This document shows positions 17,303 to 27,106 of a stretch of DNA of 64,000 nucleotides, piece by piece. The stretch spans positions 310,001 through 374,000 of the forward strand of contig NZ_BAABHD010000022.1 of assembly GCF_039541915.1 (NCBI RefSeq). Direction: 5' to 3'. Under the pieces are notes generated by a model that was not told where the DNA came from, ran no database searches, and was given only the letters and a program-made list of their open reading frames with translations. The translations under genes and the position numbers were made by a program. Source of the DNA: Nibrella saemangeumensis (GTDB lineage: Bacteria; Bacteroidota; Bacteroidia; Cytophagales; Spirosomataceae). Position 1 is the first letter of the stretch. Each line of letters starts with the position of its first letter.

Positions 17303-18055
17303 TTATACGTTCGTCGACGTCAGCTTCGCACCCAGGTACTCACGGTTCAGGCGGGCAATGTGGTCGAGAGAAATTGACTTGGGACATTCAACGGAGCAGG
17401 CACCGGTAAAAGAGCAGGCACCGAACCCTTCATCGTCCATCTGCGCCACCATCTTCTCGGCCCGCATCTTCCGCTCCGGCTGTCCCTGCGGTAACAAAGC
17501 GAAATGCGATACCTTAGCCGCCACAAACAACATAGCTGAGGCATTTTTACAGGCCGCTACGCAGGCTCCGCAGGCAATACACGCTGCCGCATCCATGGCT
17601 TCTTCCTGTACCTCTCTTGGTATCGGAATCTCGTTGGCATCGGGTGCCGAACCCGTATTTACCGAGATGTATCCGCCCGCCTGTGTGATCCGGTCGAACG
17701 AGGTACGGTCGGTTACCAGATCTTTGATAACCGGAAATGCCCGCGCCCGCCAGGGTTCTACTACAATGGTGTCGCCGTCGTTGAACGAGCGCATATGCAA
17801 CTGGCAGGTTGTGGCACCGGTTTGCGGACCATGCGCCCGGCCGTTGATGTACATTGAGCACTGGCCACAGATACCTTCGCGGCAGTCGTGGTCAAACGCT
17901 ACAGGTTCTTCTCCCCGATGGGTCAATTCGGCGTTCAGTACGTCGAACATCTCCAGGAAAGACATATCGGGCGAGATATTATCCAGCTGGTACTCCACCA
18001 GCTTGCCCGGTGTCTGATTATTCTTTTGTCTCCAGACTTTCAGTGTTACTTTCAT
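17303..18055 (-). CDS. sdhB: Succinate dehydrogenase/fumarate reductase iron-sulfur subunit
   Basis: This 250-residue subunit carries electrons from the flavoprotein to the membrane quinone site. The [2Fe-2S] ligands are C58, C63, C66 and C84; the [4Fe-4S] and [3Fe-4S] centres use C159, C162, C165 and C169, with C214, C220 and C224. It is the last gene of the sdhC-sdhA-sdhB operon of the epsilon/Bacteroidota type. A 38-bp perfect hairpin separates it from sdhA. Confidence 0.95.
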   Translation of the reverse strand: MKVTLKVWRQKNNQTPGKLVEYQLDNISPDMSFLEMFDVLNAELTHRGEEPVAFDHDCREGICGQCSMYINGRAHGPQTGATTCQLHMRSFNDGDTIVVEPWRARAFPVIKDLVTDRTSFDRITQAGGYISVNTGSAPDANEIPIPREVQEEAMDAAACIACGACVAACKNASAMLFVAAKVSHFALLPQGQPERKMRAEKMVAQMDDEGFGACSFTGACSVECPKSISLDHIARLNREYLGAKLTSTNV

Positions 18056-18066
18056 GGTTGTAAAGC

Positions 18067-18147
18067 CAGTCTACAGTGGGCAGTTTTCAGTAGGCAGTAT
18101 GCAGACTTGTTCTGCATACTGCCTACTGAAAACTGCCCACTGTAGAC

Positions 18148-18148
<1 letters not shown>
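18067..18148. repeat. 38-bp perfect inverted repeat built of GTNNNCA heptads, between sdhA and sdhB
   Basis: Arms at 18068-18105 and 18111-18148 are exact reverse complements with the 5-nt loop CTTGT. Inside the left arm, read from 18069, five heptamers follow each other: GTCTACA, GTGGGCA, GTTTTCA, GTAGGCA, GTATGCA. The right arm touches the sdhA stop codon (18148-18150). There is no T tract after the hairpin in the transcript, so it is not a simple terminator. It may act as an RNA-stabilising or 3'-end processing element between the two cistrons. Confidence 0.9.
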
Positions 18149-20085
<1,937 letters not shown>

Positions 20086-20096
20086 AAAGCTAAACA

Positions 20097-20182
20097 GCGA
20101 AAGAGTGATTGAGCGAAACCGGGCAGCCGGTGCGGAGTGATCAAGCGAGCGTATCGTCGCTCATTCACTCGTTCGCTCTTTA
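20097..20182. repeat. Tetrad/octad-periodic inverted repeat between sdhC and sdhA
   Basis: Read on the minus strand from the sdhC stop, the sequence is GAGCGAAC, GAGTGAAT, GAGCGACG, an 8-bp periodic array. Related complementary units (GAGTGATT, GAGCGAAA) lie near 20103-20118, and a second partial match (AGTGATCAAGCGA) at 20136-20148, so the region can fold into alternative imperfect hairpins. It abuts the sdhC stop codon. No T tract follows. It occupies the same place, relative to its gene, as the heptad hairpin does after sdhA. Confidence 0.7.
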
Positions 20183-20875
20183 AATAATACCGTTAACTTT
20201 CAAAAAAATGTAAACAGGCATGGCCGCAAATAATGCCGGAATCAGAATGGCAAATACGTACATACCAAGGGCCTCAATGAGCGGAGTGTATTTTTTATGA
20301 CGAACACCCAGCGACTGAAAGCCGCTCTTGAAGCCATGCACCAGGTGATAGCCAAGTGCTACCATCGCCAGCACGTAAAACAGCACATACCACCAGTGTG
20401 AGAAGGCTTCAACCACGACTTTATACAAGTCTTTATACTGCTGTCCATCGTACTCCGCCATCGGAATTGGGCCGAAGTGCATCGTGTACCAAAACGTTCG
20501 CATGTGGATGACGATGAAGATAAACAGGACGGTACCCAGAATACCCATATTGCGTGACGACCAGGGGCTGTTAGCCTCCGGCCGGGCAAATGCGTACTTT
20601 ACCGGCCGCGATGCCTGATTGTGGCGCGTTAGAATGAGCGACATCAGCGCGTGAGCCAGAATGGATGTGTACAGCAGGTACGATACCGTCATGATAAGCG
20701 GATTATGCGTCATGAAGTAGCTGTACTCATTAAATGCCCGACCTTCATCCCCTTTAAACAACTGGAGATTACCGGCTGCATGAACTACCAGAAACGTACA
20801 CAAAAACAGCCCCGTCGCAGCCATAATTACCTTGCGGCCGAGGGAGCTGGATAGTGTTTGAGTTACCCAAGACAT
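20180..20875 (-). CDS. sdhC: Succinate dehydrogenase cytochrome b subunit
   Basis: This 231-residue integral membrane protein has five predicted helices and conserved His residues that fit di-heme ligands: FLVVHAAGN (about 30-35), SILAHALM, IVIHMRTFWY and GYHLVHGFKS. It matches the single-subunit cytochrome b of the Wolinella/Bacteroidota-type complex and anchors SdhAB while exchanging electrons with menaquinone. It is the first gene of the operon and has a candidate promoter 77-104 bp upstream. Confidence 0.93.
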   Translation of the reverse strand: MSWVTQTLSSSLGRKVIMAATGLFLCTFLVVHAAGNLQLFKGDEGRAFNEYSYFMTHNPLIMTVSYLLYTSILAHALMSLILTRHNQASRPVKYAFARPEANSPWSSRNMGILGTVLFIFIVIHMRTFWYTMHFGPIPMAEYDGQQYKDLYKVVVEAFSHWWYVLFYVLAMVALGYHLVHGFKSGFQSLGVRHKKYTPLIEALGMYVFAILIPALFAAMPVYIFLKVNGII

Positions 20876-21176
20876 ACGGTCTATTGCACGAAATTTTAAG
20901 GATAAATGTTAAGTAAACAGCCGTTTAAGCTGTGGTTTTCAACCCGAGGGCCAAAACTAAACCACAAACCCGAGGCAAACAACTAAGTACTTTCTTTTTT
21001 CAGGTTAGCCGGCCTATTTTGTAATTACTTCCTCTTGGATGTACCCTCTGATTCACTAACAGAGCGTTTTAAATTTTTGTTTGTCGTATATACTTAAAAA
21101 TTTATAACAATTTAAAGTCTAGTTAAAGATCTGATAATCAGTATATTTTATTTAAATTTTTGTTGTTTTTTGCACG
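20876..21176. other. Divergent intergenic region, sdhC / DCC oxidoreductase
   Basis: This 301-bp region holds the candidate sdhC promoter. The half near 21060-21170 is strongly AT-rich and leads into the DCC gene. No gene or terminator is seen. Confidence 0.4.
20952..20979 (-). promoter_or_regulatory. Candidate sigma-A promoter of the sdhCAB operon
   Basis: On the minus strand TAGTTTTG (20959-20952) matches TAnnTTTG, with TTTG (20979-20976) 16 bp upstream, a slightly short spacing. The leader would be about 70 nt. Confidence 0.45.
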
Positions 21177-21566
21177 ATGGATATTGTACTTTTTGACGGT
21201 GTATGCAATCTCTGCAATGGAGCAGTCAACTTCATCATTGACCACGATCCGCAGCACCGGTTCCGCTATGCATCGCTGCAATCCGAAACCGGAAAACAAC
21301 TGGTAGCCCGGCACCCGGAACTGGCCGGTATGGATAGCATTGTGCTGCTGTCAGGCGATCAGGTTTTAAGTAAGTCAGGGGCTGTATTACGGATTGCCAG
21401 TCTGCTGTCAGGCCCCTGGCGGTGGCTGGCTGTATTTCGGATCGTACCCCAGTCCCTGCGCGACATTGTGTACGACTGGGTGGCCCGCAACCGGTACCGC
21501 CTGTTTGGCCGCACCGATGCCTGCCGGATACCGACGCCTGAACTTCGGGACTTGTTTTTGGAATAG
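21177..21566 (+). CDS. DCC-family thiol-disulfide oxidoreductase (DUF393)
   Basis: This 129-residue protein has the N-terminal motif FDGVCNLCN with C10 and C13, the DxxCxxC signature of the DCC family. The typical FRYASLQSETGKQL follows, and a C-terminal NRYRLFGRTDACRIP ends the domain. The family has a thioredoxin-like fold and presumed redox role. The gene precedes fabD by 49 bp on the same strand. Confidence 0.88.
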   Translation: MDIVLFDGVCNLCNGAVNFIIDHDPQHRFRYASLQSETGKQLVARHPELAGMDSIVLLSGDQVLSKSGAVLRIASLLSGPWRWLAVFRIVPQSLRDIVYDWVARNRYRLFGRTDACRIPTPELRDLFLE

Positions 21567-21588
21567 TCGCCCCGGCCCGGTTATTTTG
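21557..21588 (+). promoter_or_regulatory. Candidate promoter of fabD
   Basis: TTTG (21557-21560) and TTATTTTG (21581-21588; one base off TAnnTTTG) are 20 bp apart, which is the expected geometry. They overlap the end of the DCC gene and would start transcription about 20 nt before the fabD ATG. Confidence 0.4.
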
Positions 21589-21615
21589 CGCCCACCTTAT
21601 TTAACCTCATTTATT

Positions 21616-22491
21616 ATGAAGGCATACGTATTTCCCGGCCAGGGCTCCCAGTTTAAAGGAATGGGTCAGGACCTGTATCAGCAGTCCGACAAAGCCCGTG
21701 CGCTGTTCGACCGGGCCGATGAGATTCTGGGCTTTAGCCTGACGCGGGTCATGTTTGAGGGCACCGACGAAGAACTGAAACAGACTAATGTAACCCAGCC
21801 GGCCATTTTTCTTCACTCAGTGGCTCTCGCTCTGACAACAGACTCATTCTCGCCCGATATGGTAGCCGGCCATTCCCTGGGCGAGTTTTCGGCGCTGGTT
21901 GCCGCCGGTGCATTGTCGTTCGAGGACGGACTGAAACTGGTGTCACAGCGGGCATCGGCCATGCAGCGGGCCTGCGAGATGAACCCCTCCACGATGGCCG
22001 CCATTCTGGGGCTGGACGATGCCACTATTGAGCGTATCTGCGCCGACATTGAAGGCGAAGTGGTGGTGCCGGCCAACTATAATTGTCCGGGCCAGGTGGT
22101 AATCTCGGGAACTAACGAGGGCGTACGGATTGCCTGTGAGCGGCTAAAAGAAGCGGGTGCCAAGCGGGCGCTGCCCTTGCCCGTAGGTGGCGCTTTTCAC
22201 TCACCCCTGATGGAACCGGCGCGCGAAGAACTGGCTAACGCGATTGAGAATACCCCCTTCCGCCAGCCGGACTGCCCGATCTACCAGAACGTAAATGCGC
22301 AACCGTCGACGGATGTTGACACCATCAAAGCAAACCTGATCGCGCAGTTGACCGCTCCGGTGCGCTGGACCCAGTCCGTTGAGGCCATGGTATCTGATGG
22401 TGCTGCGCAGTTTGTGGAGTGCGGACCCGGTAAAGTGCTGCAGGGCTTGGTGAAGAAAATTGCACCTTCGGCGGAAACACAAAGTCTGTGA
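21616..22491 (+). CDS. fabD: Malonyl-CoA:ACP transacylase
   Basis: This 291-residue enzyme loads malonate from CoA onto acyl carrier protein for fatty acid synthesis. The start at 21616 (MKAYVFPGQGSQ) gives the conserved N-terminus; the open frame upstream overlaps the DCC gene and is not used. The nucleophile is Ser87 in GHSLGEFS, with the catalytic His in GGAFHSPLM and the C-terminal FVECGPGKVLQGL motif. It is not next to other fab genes; a fabH-like gene is 24 kb away. Confidence 0.95.
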   Translation: MKAYVFPGQGSQFKGMGQDLYQQSDKARALFDRADEILGFSLTRVMFEGTDEELKQTNVTQPAIFLHSVALALTTDSFSPDMVAGHSLGEFSALVAAGALSFEDGLKLVSQRASAMQRACEMNPSTMAAILGLDDATIERICADIEGEVVVPANYNCPGQVVISGTNEGVRIACERLKEAGAKRALPLPVGGAFHSPLMEPAREELANAIENTPFRQPDCPIYQNVNAQPSTDVDTIKANLIAQLTAPVRWTQSVEAMVSDGAAQFVECGPGKVLQGLVKKIAPSAETQSL

Positions 22492-22589
22492 CAGAGAATC
22501 TGATAAATTTTTTGTCTTTTTTTGAGACTGAGAATTAAGGATTTGTCGGCTGATTGCTTCAGAAATGACAAAAGATTTTAAAAAGACTC

Positions 22590-22620
22590 TTGCGTAGTGC
22601 TATCGGATCAGCTATCTTTG
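22590..22620 (+). promoter_or_regulatory. Sigma-A promoter of tRNA-Gln
   Basis: TATCTTTG (22613-22620) is an exact TAnnTTTG -7 box and TTG at 22590-22592 is placed 20 bp upstream. Transcription would begin a few bases before the mature tRNA at 22631. Confidence 0.65.
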
Positions 22621-22630
22621 CACTCGCAAT

Positions 22631-22701
22631 TGCCGGATCGTCTAAGGGTAGGACGACAGATTTTGGTTCTGTTTGTGAGGGTTCGAATCCTTCTCCGGCA
22701 A
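22631..22701 (+). tRNA. tRNA-Gln (anticodon TTG)
   Basis: Acceptor arms TGCCGGA (22631-22637) and TCCGGCA (22694-22700) pair perfectly, with discriminator A at 22701. The anticodon stem ACAGA/TCTGT closes the loop TTTTGGT, giving anticodon TTG for CAA codons. The T arm has the GGTTCGAATCC signature. CCA is not encoded. A terminator follows at once. Confidence 0.93.
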
Positions 22702-22708
22702 CTGTTCA

Positions 22709-22743
22709 GGCCAGCCTTTTTACCGGGGCTGGCTTTTTGTTTT
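22709..22743 (+). terminator. tRNA-Gln terminator
   Basis: GCCAGCC (22710-22716) pairs with GGCTGGC (22727-22733), followed by TTTTTGTTTT. Confidence 0.85.
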
Positions 22744-22815
22744 AGCGCCCACAGCACACCCTTCTCCTTTCCGGGAACTTGCGGCCCGGCCCGCGTCTCT
22801 CCAATTTACCGTTCA

Positions 22816-22875
22816 GTAAATACATTGCTTAATATTTACGTAATAACAACAATTTAAGTTACCCTAAGGTAACTT
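22816..22875. promoter_or_regulatory. Two candidate operator palindromes upstream of tetR
   Basis: The first is a 7-bp arm palindrome with a 10-bp spacer (22816-22822, 22833-22839). The second is an 8-bp perfect arm palindrome with the spacer CTAA (22856-22863, 22868-22875). TetR-family dimers bind sites of this size, but the sites lie 230-290 bp from the tetR start, so assignment is an inference. Confidence 0.35.
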
Positions 22876-23105
22876 GGTTTGCATAGTAATTTTTTCCTAT
22901 TTAATTTGTATCTTAAATACCGGATAAGGAGCGTTGTATTTATGTATTCGGCTTATTTTCAGGTTAGCAGCGGAATAAGTGTAGTTCAAAAAAATAGGTA
23001 TTTATCCAGAGTTGATTTATGGATCATCTGATTGCCGGAAGCTAACTTAAGTGACTATTTGAATATAAAACCGTCAAATTTATACACCGTCATAGCATAT
23101 CATTT

Positions 23106-23774
23106 ATGGAGAAAATAAGGAGAAATCGGGCAAAGACCACCCAACGGATTATTGACGCACTGGAAGAAGTAATAGCTGAGCGTGGCCTGGAAGGGATAGG
23201 CGTAAACCGTATTGCCGAAAAGGCGGGGGTCAGCAAGGTGTTGATTTATCGCTATTTTGGCGGATTGGACGGCTTGCTCGAGTATTATGTGAAAATGGGC
23301 AAACTCTTTCCGATGTTTACCCCTGCCGTGCTGGACCAAATCCGTCCCCTTCACGAATCTGACCTCGCCAGAGTATGGTATCGGCAGGTTATTCAAACGT
23401 TCCGCTTTTTCAGGACGTTTAAAGCCGCCCGTGAGATTCTGAAGGCTAATATCATTGAGAATGACACCACGGCCGAAGTGACCAGCAAAGCCCAGGATGA
23501 GGAACTGACCCGACTGGTGGAGCAGTTATCGTTTGTAAAAGGCGCTGATGTGCAGGCGGTATCGGCCGTCATGATCGGAGCGATGTCTTATCTGACGCTC
23601 CTGGCTCAGAACAACCGGACGATGATTGGTATTGACCTGCGGAGCGAAGAAGGCTGGAACCGGATCGAAAATGCCGTAAAGACCATTTACATCGCCCTGA
23701 ACAAAATTGTCGTGCAGTCTAAAGACACTACGCTGGAACTACAGTCATCCGGGCTGCCGACCGGCTATTGGTAA
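23106..23774 (+). CDS. TetR/AcrR-family transcriptional regulator
   Basis: This 222-residue DNA-binding repressor has a typical N-terminal TetR HTH: RIIDALEEVIAERGLEGIGVNRIAEKAGVSKVLIYRYFGG, read in short helices at about residues 15-60. The C-terminal ligand-binding domain is helical and not assignable. It is monocistronic and convergent with the GH65 gene; no divergent efflux gene is present, so its regulon is unknown. Palindromes at 22816-22875 may be its operator. Confidence 0.88.
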   Translation: MEKIRRNRAKTTQRIIDALEEVIAERGLEGIGVNRIAEKAGVSKVLIYRYFGGLDGLLEYYVKMGKLFPMFTPAVLDQIRPLHESDLARVWYRQVIQTFRFFRTFKAAREILKANIIENDTTAEVTSKAQDEELTRLVEQLSFVKGADVQAVSAVMIGAMSYLTLLAQNNRTMIGIDLRSEEGWNRIENAVKTIYIALNKIVVQSKDTTLELQSSGLPTGYW

Positions 23775-23778
23775 AACC

Positions 23779-23854
23779 TAAACTAAACGTCTGTAACCGA
23801 AAAAAGCCTCCGCTGACTCGTGGAGGCTTTTTTCGGTTACAGACGTTTAGTTTA
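23779..23854. terminator. 33-bp perfect palindrome: bidirectional terminator between tetR and the GH65 gene
   Basis: Arms 23779-23811 and 23822-23854 are exact reverse complements with a 10-nt loop. The inner part (AAAAAAGCCTCC / GGAGGCTTTTTT) is a normal bidirectional terminator. The outer 21 bp of each arm are extra, and the right arm contains the last codons and the stop (23847-23849) of the GH65 gene. The tetR stop lies 4 bp before the left arm. Confidence 0.9.
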
Positions 23855-25886
23855 CCTGCACTGTCTTCTGCTGCGTACCGACTCCCTTTATGGTAAGTGA
23901 TTTCCACTTCTTTGGCAATCGGGTCTTTAACTGGACAATACCGTTGTCGTTAATATCAATGCCAGCAAAGCCGTTTAACAGCGTTTGCAGCATACCACCC
24001 GCGCCGGTGGCGAAGTAGGGATTCGTTCCGCCGGCCGTCTCCGCCAGTACGCCGAAGGGTGGGACCTCGTTAGGCTTGTAGCTCTTCACAAACAGATCAT
24101 AGGCTTTTTCGGGCTCACCCAGCCGGGCATACAGCGTAGCCAGTACGGCATGGCCCATCGCGGGGCCATCCTTCGACATTCGGGGTTCGTAATACTTCAA
24201 ATCTCTCCGGATCTGGGCTTCTTCGGCAACCAGTCGGAGCGGATAGGCTAGCAGGTTGGCATCGGCCTGCTTGATCTCTACGCCATCGTAGGTGCGGTTT
24301 TCTTTCGTGACACCGTCCGGGAACTTCAGAATTGGAATGTTATCAGCGACGTGTTTCCAGTCGGGATCGGGCGTCATGCCGAGTTCCTGCGCGGCCTGGA
24401 CGGCAAAATTCAGGACCGTTTTGGCCATGCCGTTGGTGAAGGCATTGTTATCGATGTTCTCCTGCCATTCGTTGGCCCCGATCACATTGTTAATGTCGTA
24501 TTGGCCGGGCCCTTTGCGCTCGACCCGGCTTGTCCAGAAATCGGCTACTTCTTTCAGCATCGGATACCCCCGCGTCCGGAGCCATTCTTTGTCCTTCGTT
24601 ACCTGGTAATATTTCCAGAACGCCCAGCCGACACAGCCCGTAATATGGTGCTGAAACGGTCCCGTCAGGGCCCAGACCGGGGTGGCTTCCTGGCCGTCGG
24701 CATCCGATTCCCAGGGGAACATAACGCCCTGGTAGCCGTGACTGAAGGCGTTTTGCCGGGCCATCGGCATCCGCTCGAAGCGATACTCCAGCATCGACTT
24801 TGCCAGTTCCGGTTTCATGACCAGCACAGCGGGGTACATCCAGAGTTCAGTATCCCAGAATACATGGCCGTTGTACCCTAATCCGGATAACCCCATCGGC
24901 GACAGGCTATAAGCGGTACCTTCCCGCGCAAAAGAATACAGATGGTACAAGGCCGACCGGACTGCCTTTTGCGACTGCAGATCGCCTTCGATAACAATGT
25001 CACTCTGCCAGAGCTTGGCCCACTCGGTCTCGTGGCGCTGGAGCAGCCGGGGCGTCCGTTCCAGAGCGGCAAAGATGGTGAGCCGTTCGGCTTCGTTATG
25101 CGGGTCTGGCGTACTGGCGGTGGAGGTTACCGAACCGACGACGCTAAAGCGGTATGTTTGCCCTGCCTTCAATCGCTTCTTAAACTTGGCCAGGTGCATG
25201 TTGTAGTCCCAGTCTTCGTGGATGACGTCGGGCTCCTGGCCGTGGGGTTCCTCAAAAATAAAGCTGTTGGACGCTGCCACAGTTAACCGGCCGGTAGGGC
25301 TTTTGGCCACGGAGGTAAGCAGGCGTATTGTCACGTGTGGCCGGTCGATTTCCGAGTAAAAGTTTTTTACCTCCTTCAGGTTCTCCGGCGATTCAATGAC
25401 ACTCATCGGAATGATTTCGCAGTCCTTTTTCGCGGTAACCTCAAAAGTTGACAGGGTGGTGTAGGGCAGGTGGCGAAGCGCCATCATGGTCTGGCGAACG
25501 CTGACCTTATCCCGGTAGTCAAATGTGGTCGTCAGGGCCGCTTTCTGCATGTCGAGCGTCTGGCGATAATTGGCTATGTCACGCGGACCGAGCCGTTGGC
25601 CGTCGACATCCAGGTTCATGTTGGCGAAGTTGAACACCTTCAGGATGTTGGAAACACGGCCACGTCCGTAGGTATCAAATGCGCCATTAAGCACTACATC
25701 GCGCACTTTCATCGGCTCCGGCGACGAAACCAAACCAATGATACCATTGGCGACGGTGATGCCGTAATAATTGGCGGGATTGATATTCTGGCCGACAATG
25801 TGCCAGGGCGAGTTGGTTAAATCCTGCTGGGCCTGGGTTGGGAGGGTGGCAACCAGACAGAGTAATGTAAATAGCCTTTTTTTCAT
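23847..25886 (-). CDS. Periplasmic glycoside hydrolase family 65 enzyme
   Basis: This 679-residue protein has a Sec signal peptide (MKKRLFTLLCLVATLPTQAQ). The (alpha/alpha)6-barrel of GH65 is recognisable from GHVFWDTELWMYP (about 342-354) and the general-acid motif GANEWQENIDNNAFTN with E473. GH65 includes phosphorylases and hydrolases of alpha-glucosides. A periplasmic location and a second acidic residue, E616 in VLAETAGGTNP, suggest a hydrolase of the Flavobacterium kojibiose-hydrolase kind; the substrate is inferred. It is monocistronic and ends inside the 33-bp palindrome. Confidence 0.85.
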   Translation of the reverse strand: MKKRLFTLLCLVATLPTQAQQDLTNSPWHIVGQNINPANYYGITVANGIIGLVSSPEPMKVRDVVLNGAFDTYGRGRVSNILKVFNFANMNLDVDGQRLGPRDIANYRQTLDMQKAALTTTFDYRDKVSVRQTMMALRHLPYTTLSTFEVTAKKDCEIIPMSVIESPENLKEVKNFYSEIDRPHVTIRLLTSVAKSPTGRLTVAASNSFIFEEPHGQEPDVIHEDWDYNMHLAKFKKRLKAGQTYRFSVVGSVTSTASTPDPHNEAERLTIFAALERTPRLLQRHETEWAKLWQSDIVIEGDLQSQKAVRSALYHLYSFAREGTAYSLSPMGLSGLGYNGHVFWDTELWMYPAVLVMKPELAKSMLEYRFERMPMARQNAFSHGYQGVMFPWESDADGQEATPVWALTGPFQHHITGCVGWAFWKYYQVTKDKEWLRTRGYPMLKEVADFWTSRVERKGPGQYDINNVIGANEWQENIDNNAFTNGMAKTVLNFAVQAAQELGMTPDPDWKHVADNIPILKFPDGVTKENRTYDGVEIKQADANLLAYPLRLVAEEAQIRRDLKYYEPRMSKDGPAMGHAVLATLYARLGEPEKAYDLFVKSYKPNEVPPFGVLAETAGGTNPYFATGAGGMLQTLLNGFAGIDINDNGIVQLKTRLPKKWKSLTIKGVGTQQKTVQVN

Positions 25887-25996
25887 AAATACATCATAGG
25901 AAAATTAAGACTTAAATTTAGACTTTTTGCCCATATGGGTCGACTACCCTCCGCATTTTGTTATAACAGGGGCGGTGCCTGAGAATGGGTCAACCT

Positions 25997-27103
25997 TCAG
26001 GATCCTGCTCCTGAAGACCAGGCCGCGTTGTAATAGTAGCGGATAAAGAGACCAGCCGCAGCGGCATAACAGGCGAGAGCCAATCCCCAGATTGGCAGTC
26101 TGTACATGATCAGGAAGAAAAAGCCAATGACTGCCCAGAACACCACAGGCATAAAGCGGTCAGGCGGGCGGTGATGCATGAACAGCACCGGGAAAAGGCC
26201 CAGTAGCAGACTATGGGCAAATACCCAAACGCTGAAAATAGCTGCCAGGGGGACATTGGCCGGGCTATTGCGCAACAGGATAAAAAGCTCCGGCAGGATA
26301 AGAAGCGCGAGCACAAAGGCGTATTGGGCAAATCGGTAGCCTAAAGGAACGGGCAGGTTGCGGAGCAGGGGTAGTTGCGTCAGGTCAAACTGGTATAACT
26401 GATAGACCACCGCCCCATGAAAGGCACCCGTCAGCAGTGCGCCCAGGGCGAGCAGTCGAATGTCGTACGCATCGGTGGGGTAGAGCCAGCATAAACCCAT
26501 CAGCAGGAGGCAGGTGCCGCCTTTTGTCAGTAACAGCAGTACCGGCTGACGGTGAAGCAGATGCCGGATGAAGAATAGGTTATACGGTGTGGTAAATCGG
26601 TTCTGAATGGTCAGACGAAGCGCACTCAGCCGCCGGTCAGGATTAGGATGACGCAGGGTATGCTCAACCCAGGCAAGCGGAGCGGTGGTTAGTACGAACA
26701 GGCTGGCGATAATCATAACGGTGGCTGTAATCGTATGCGCCTGCAGGCTGAGCGATAGCACAAAACCGGCATAGGCCATGATAGGTACCAGCAGCGACAC
26801 CTGGCTAACCCATAACGCGGCCAGCCGATTGGTAGCTGGTTGCAGGCGCAGCAACAGCAGGAACTCATTAGCGCGGAAAACGCCCACCATAAACCGGGTG
26901 GCATGAACGGTGTATACTGCCCAGAGGCCTATATAGCCCAGTAGCATACCTGGTGAGTGGATGGCATACGTAGCCAGGGCAATGTGTTCGGTGGAACGCA
27001 TAAAGCTACCAGCAATAAACAGCACAACCAGCAGCAAACCGGCATTCTGGCGGTAAAATGCCTGCACAATCGTTTTTCGCAGAACAGTCAAGACTGGGTT
27101 CAT
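25997..27103 (-). CDS. Membrane protein, probable ABC-2-like permease
   Basis: This 368-residue protein is almost entirely hydrophobic, with about ten predicted helices and short loops. I do not recognise a named family. It begins 3 bp after the ABC ATPase gene on the same strand, so it is most likely the membrane partner of that ATPase, of the exporter type common in Bacteroidota. Substrate unknown. Confidence 0.6.
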   Translation of the reverse strand: MNPVLTVLRKTIVQAFYRQNAGLLLVVLFIAGSFMRSTEHIALATYAIHSPGMLLGYIGLWAVYTVHATRFMVGVFRANEFLLLLRLQPATNRLAALWVSQVSLLVPIMAYAGFVLSLSLQAHTITATVMIIASLFVLTTAPLAWVEHTLRHPNPDRRLSALRLTIQNRFTTPYNLFFIRHLLHRQPVLLLLTKGGTCLLLMGLCWLYPTDAYDIRLLALGALLTGAFHGAVVYQLYQFDLTQLPLLRNLPVPLGYRFAQYAFVLALLILPELFILLRNSPANVPLAAIFSVWVFAHSLLLGLFPVLFMHHRPPDRFMPVVFWAVIGFFFLIMYRLPIWGLALACYAAAAGLFIRYYYNAAWSSGAGS

Positions 27104-27106
27104 CGG

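Larger units (their letters stand above)
22702..23105. other. Intergenic region tRNA-Gln to tetR, with two palindromes
   Basis: This 404-bp region starts with the tRNA terminator. Two operator-like palindromes lie in the AT-rich part: GTAAATA N10 TATTTAC (22816-22839) and AAGTTACC CTAA GGTAACTT (22856-22875). An open frame at 22597-22857 overlaps the tRNA and is not a gene. Confidence 0.5.

Noticed and set aside
22597..22857. 86-codon open frame over the tRNA-Gln
   Set aside because: It covers the tRNA and its terminator, so it cannot be a normal gene.
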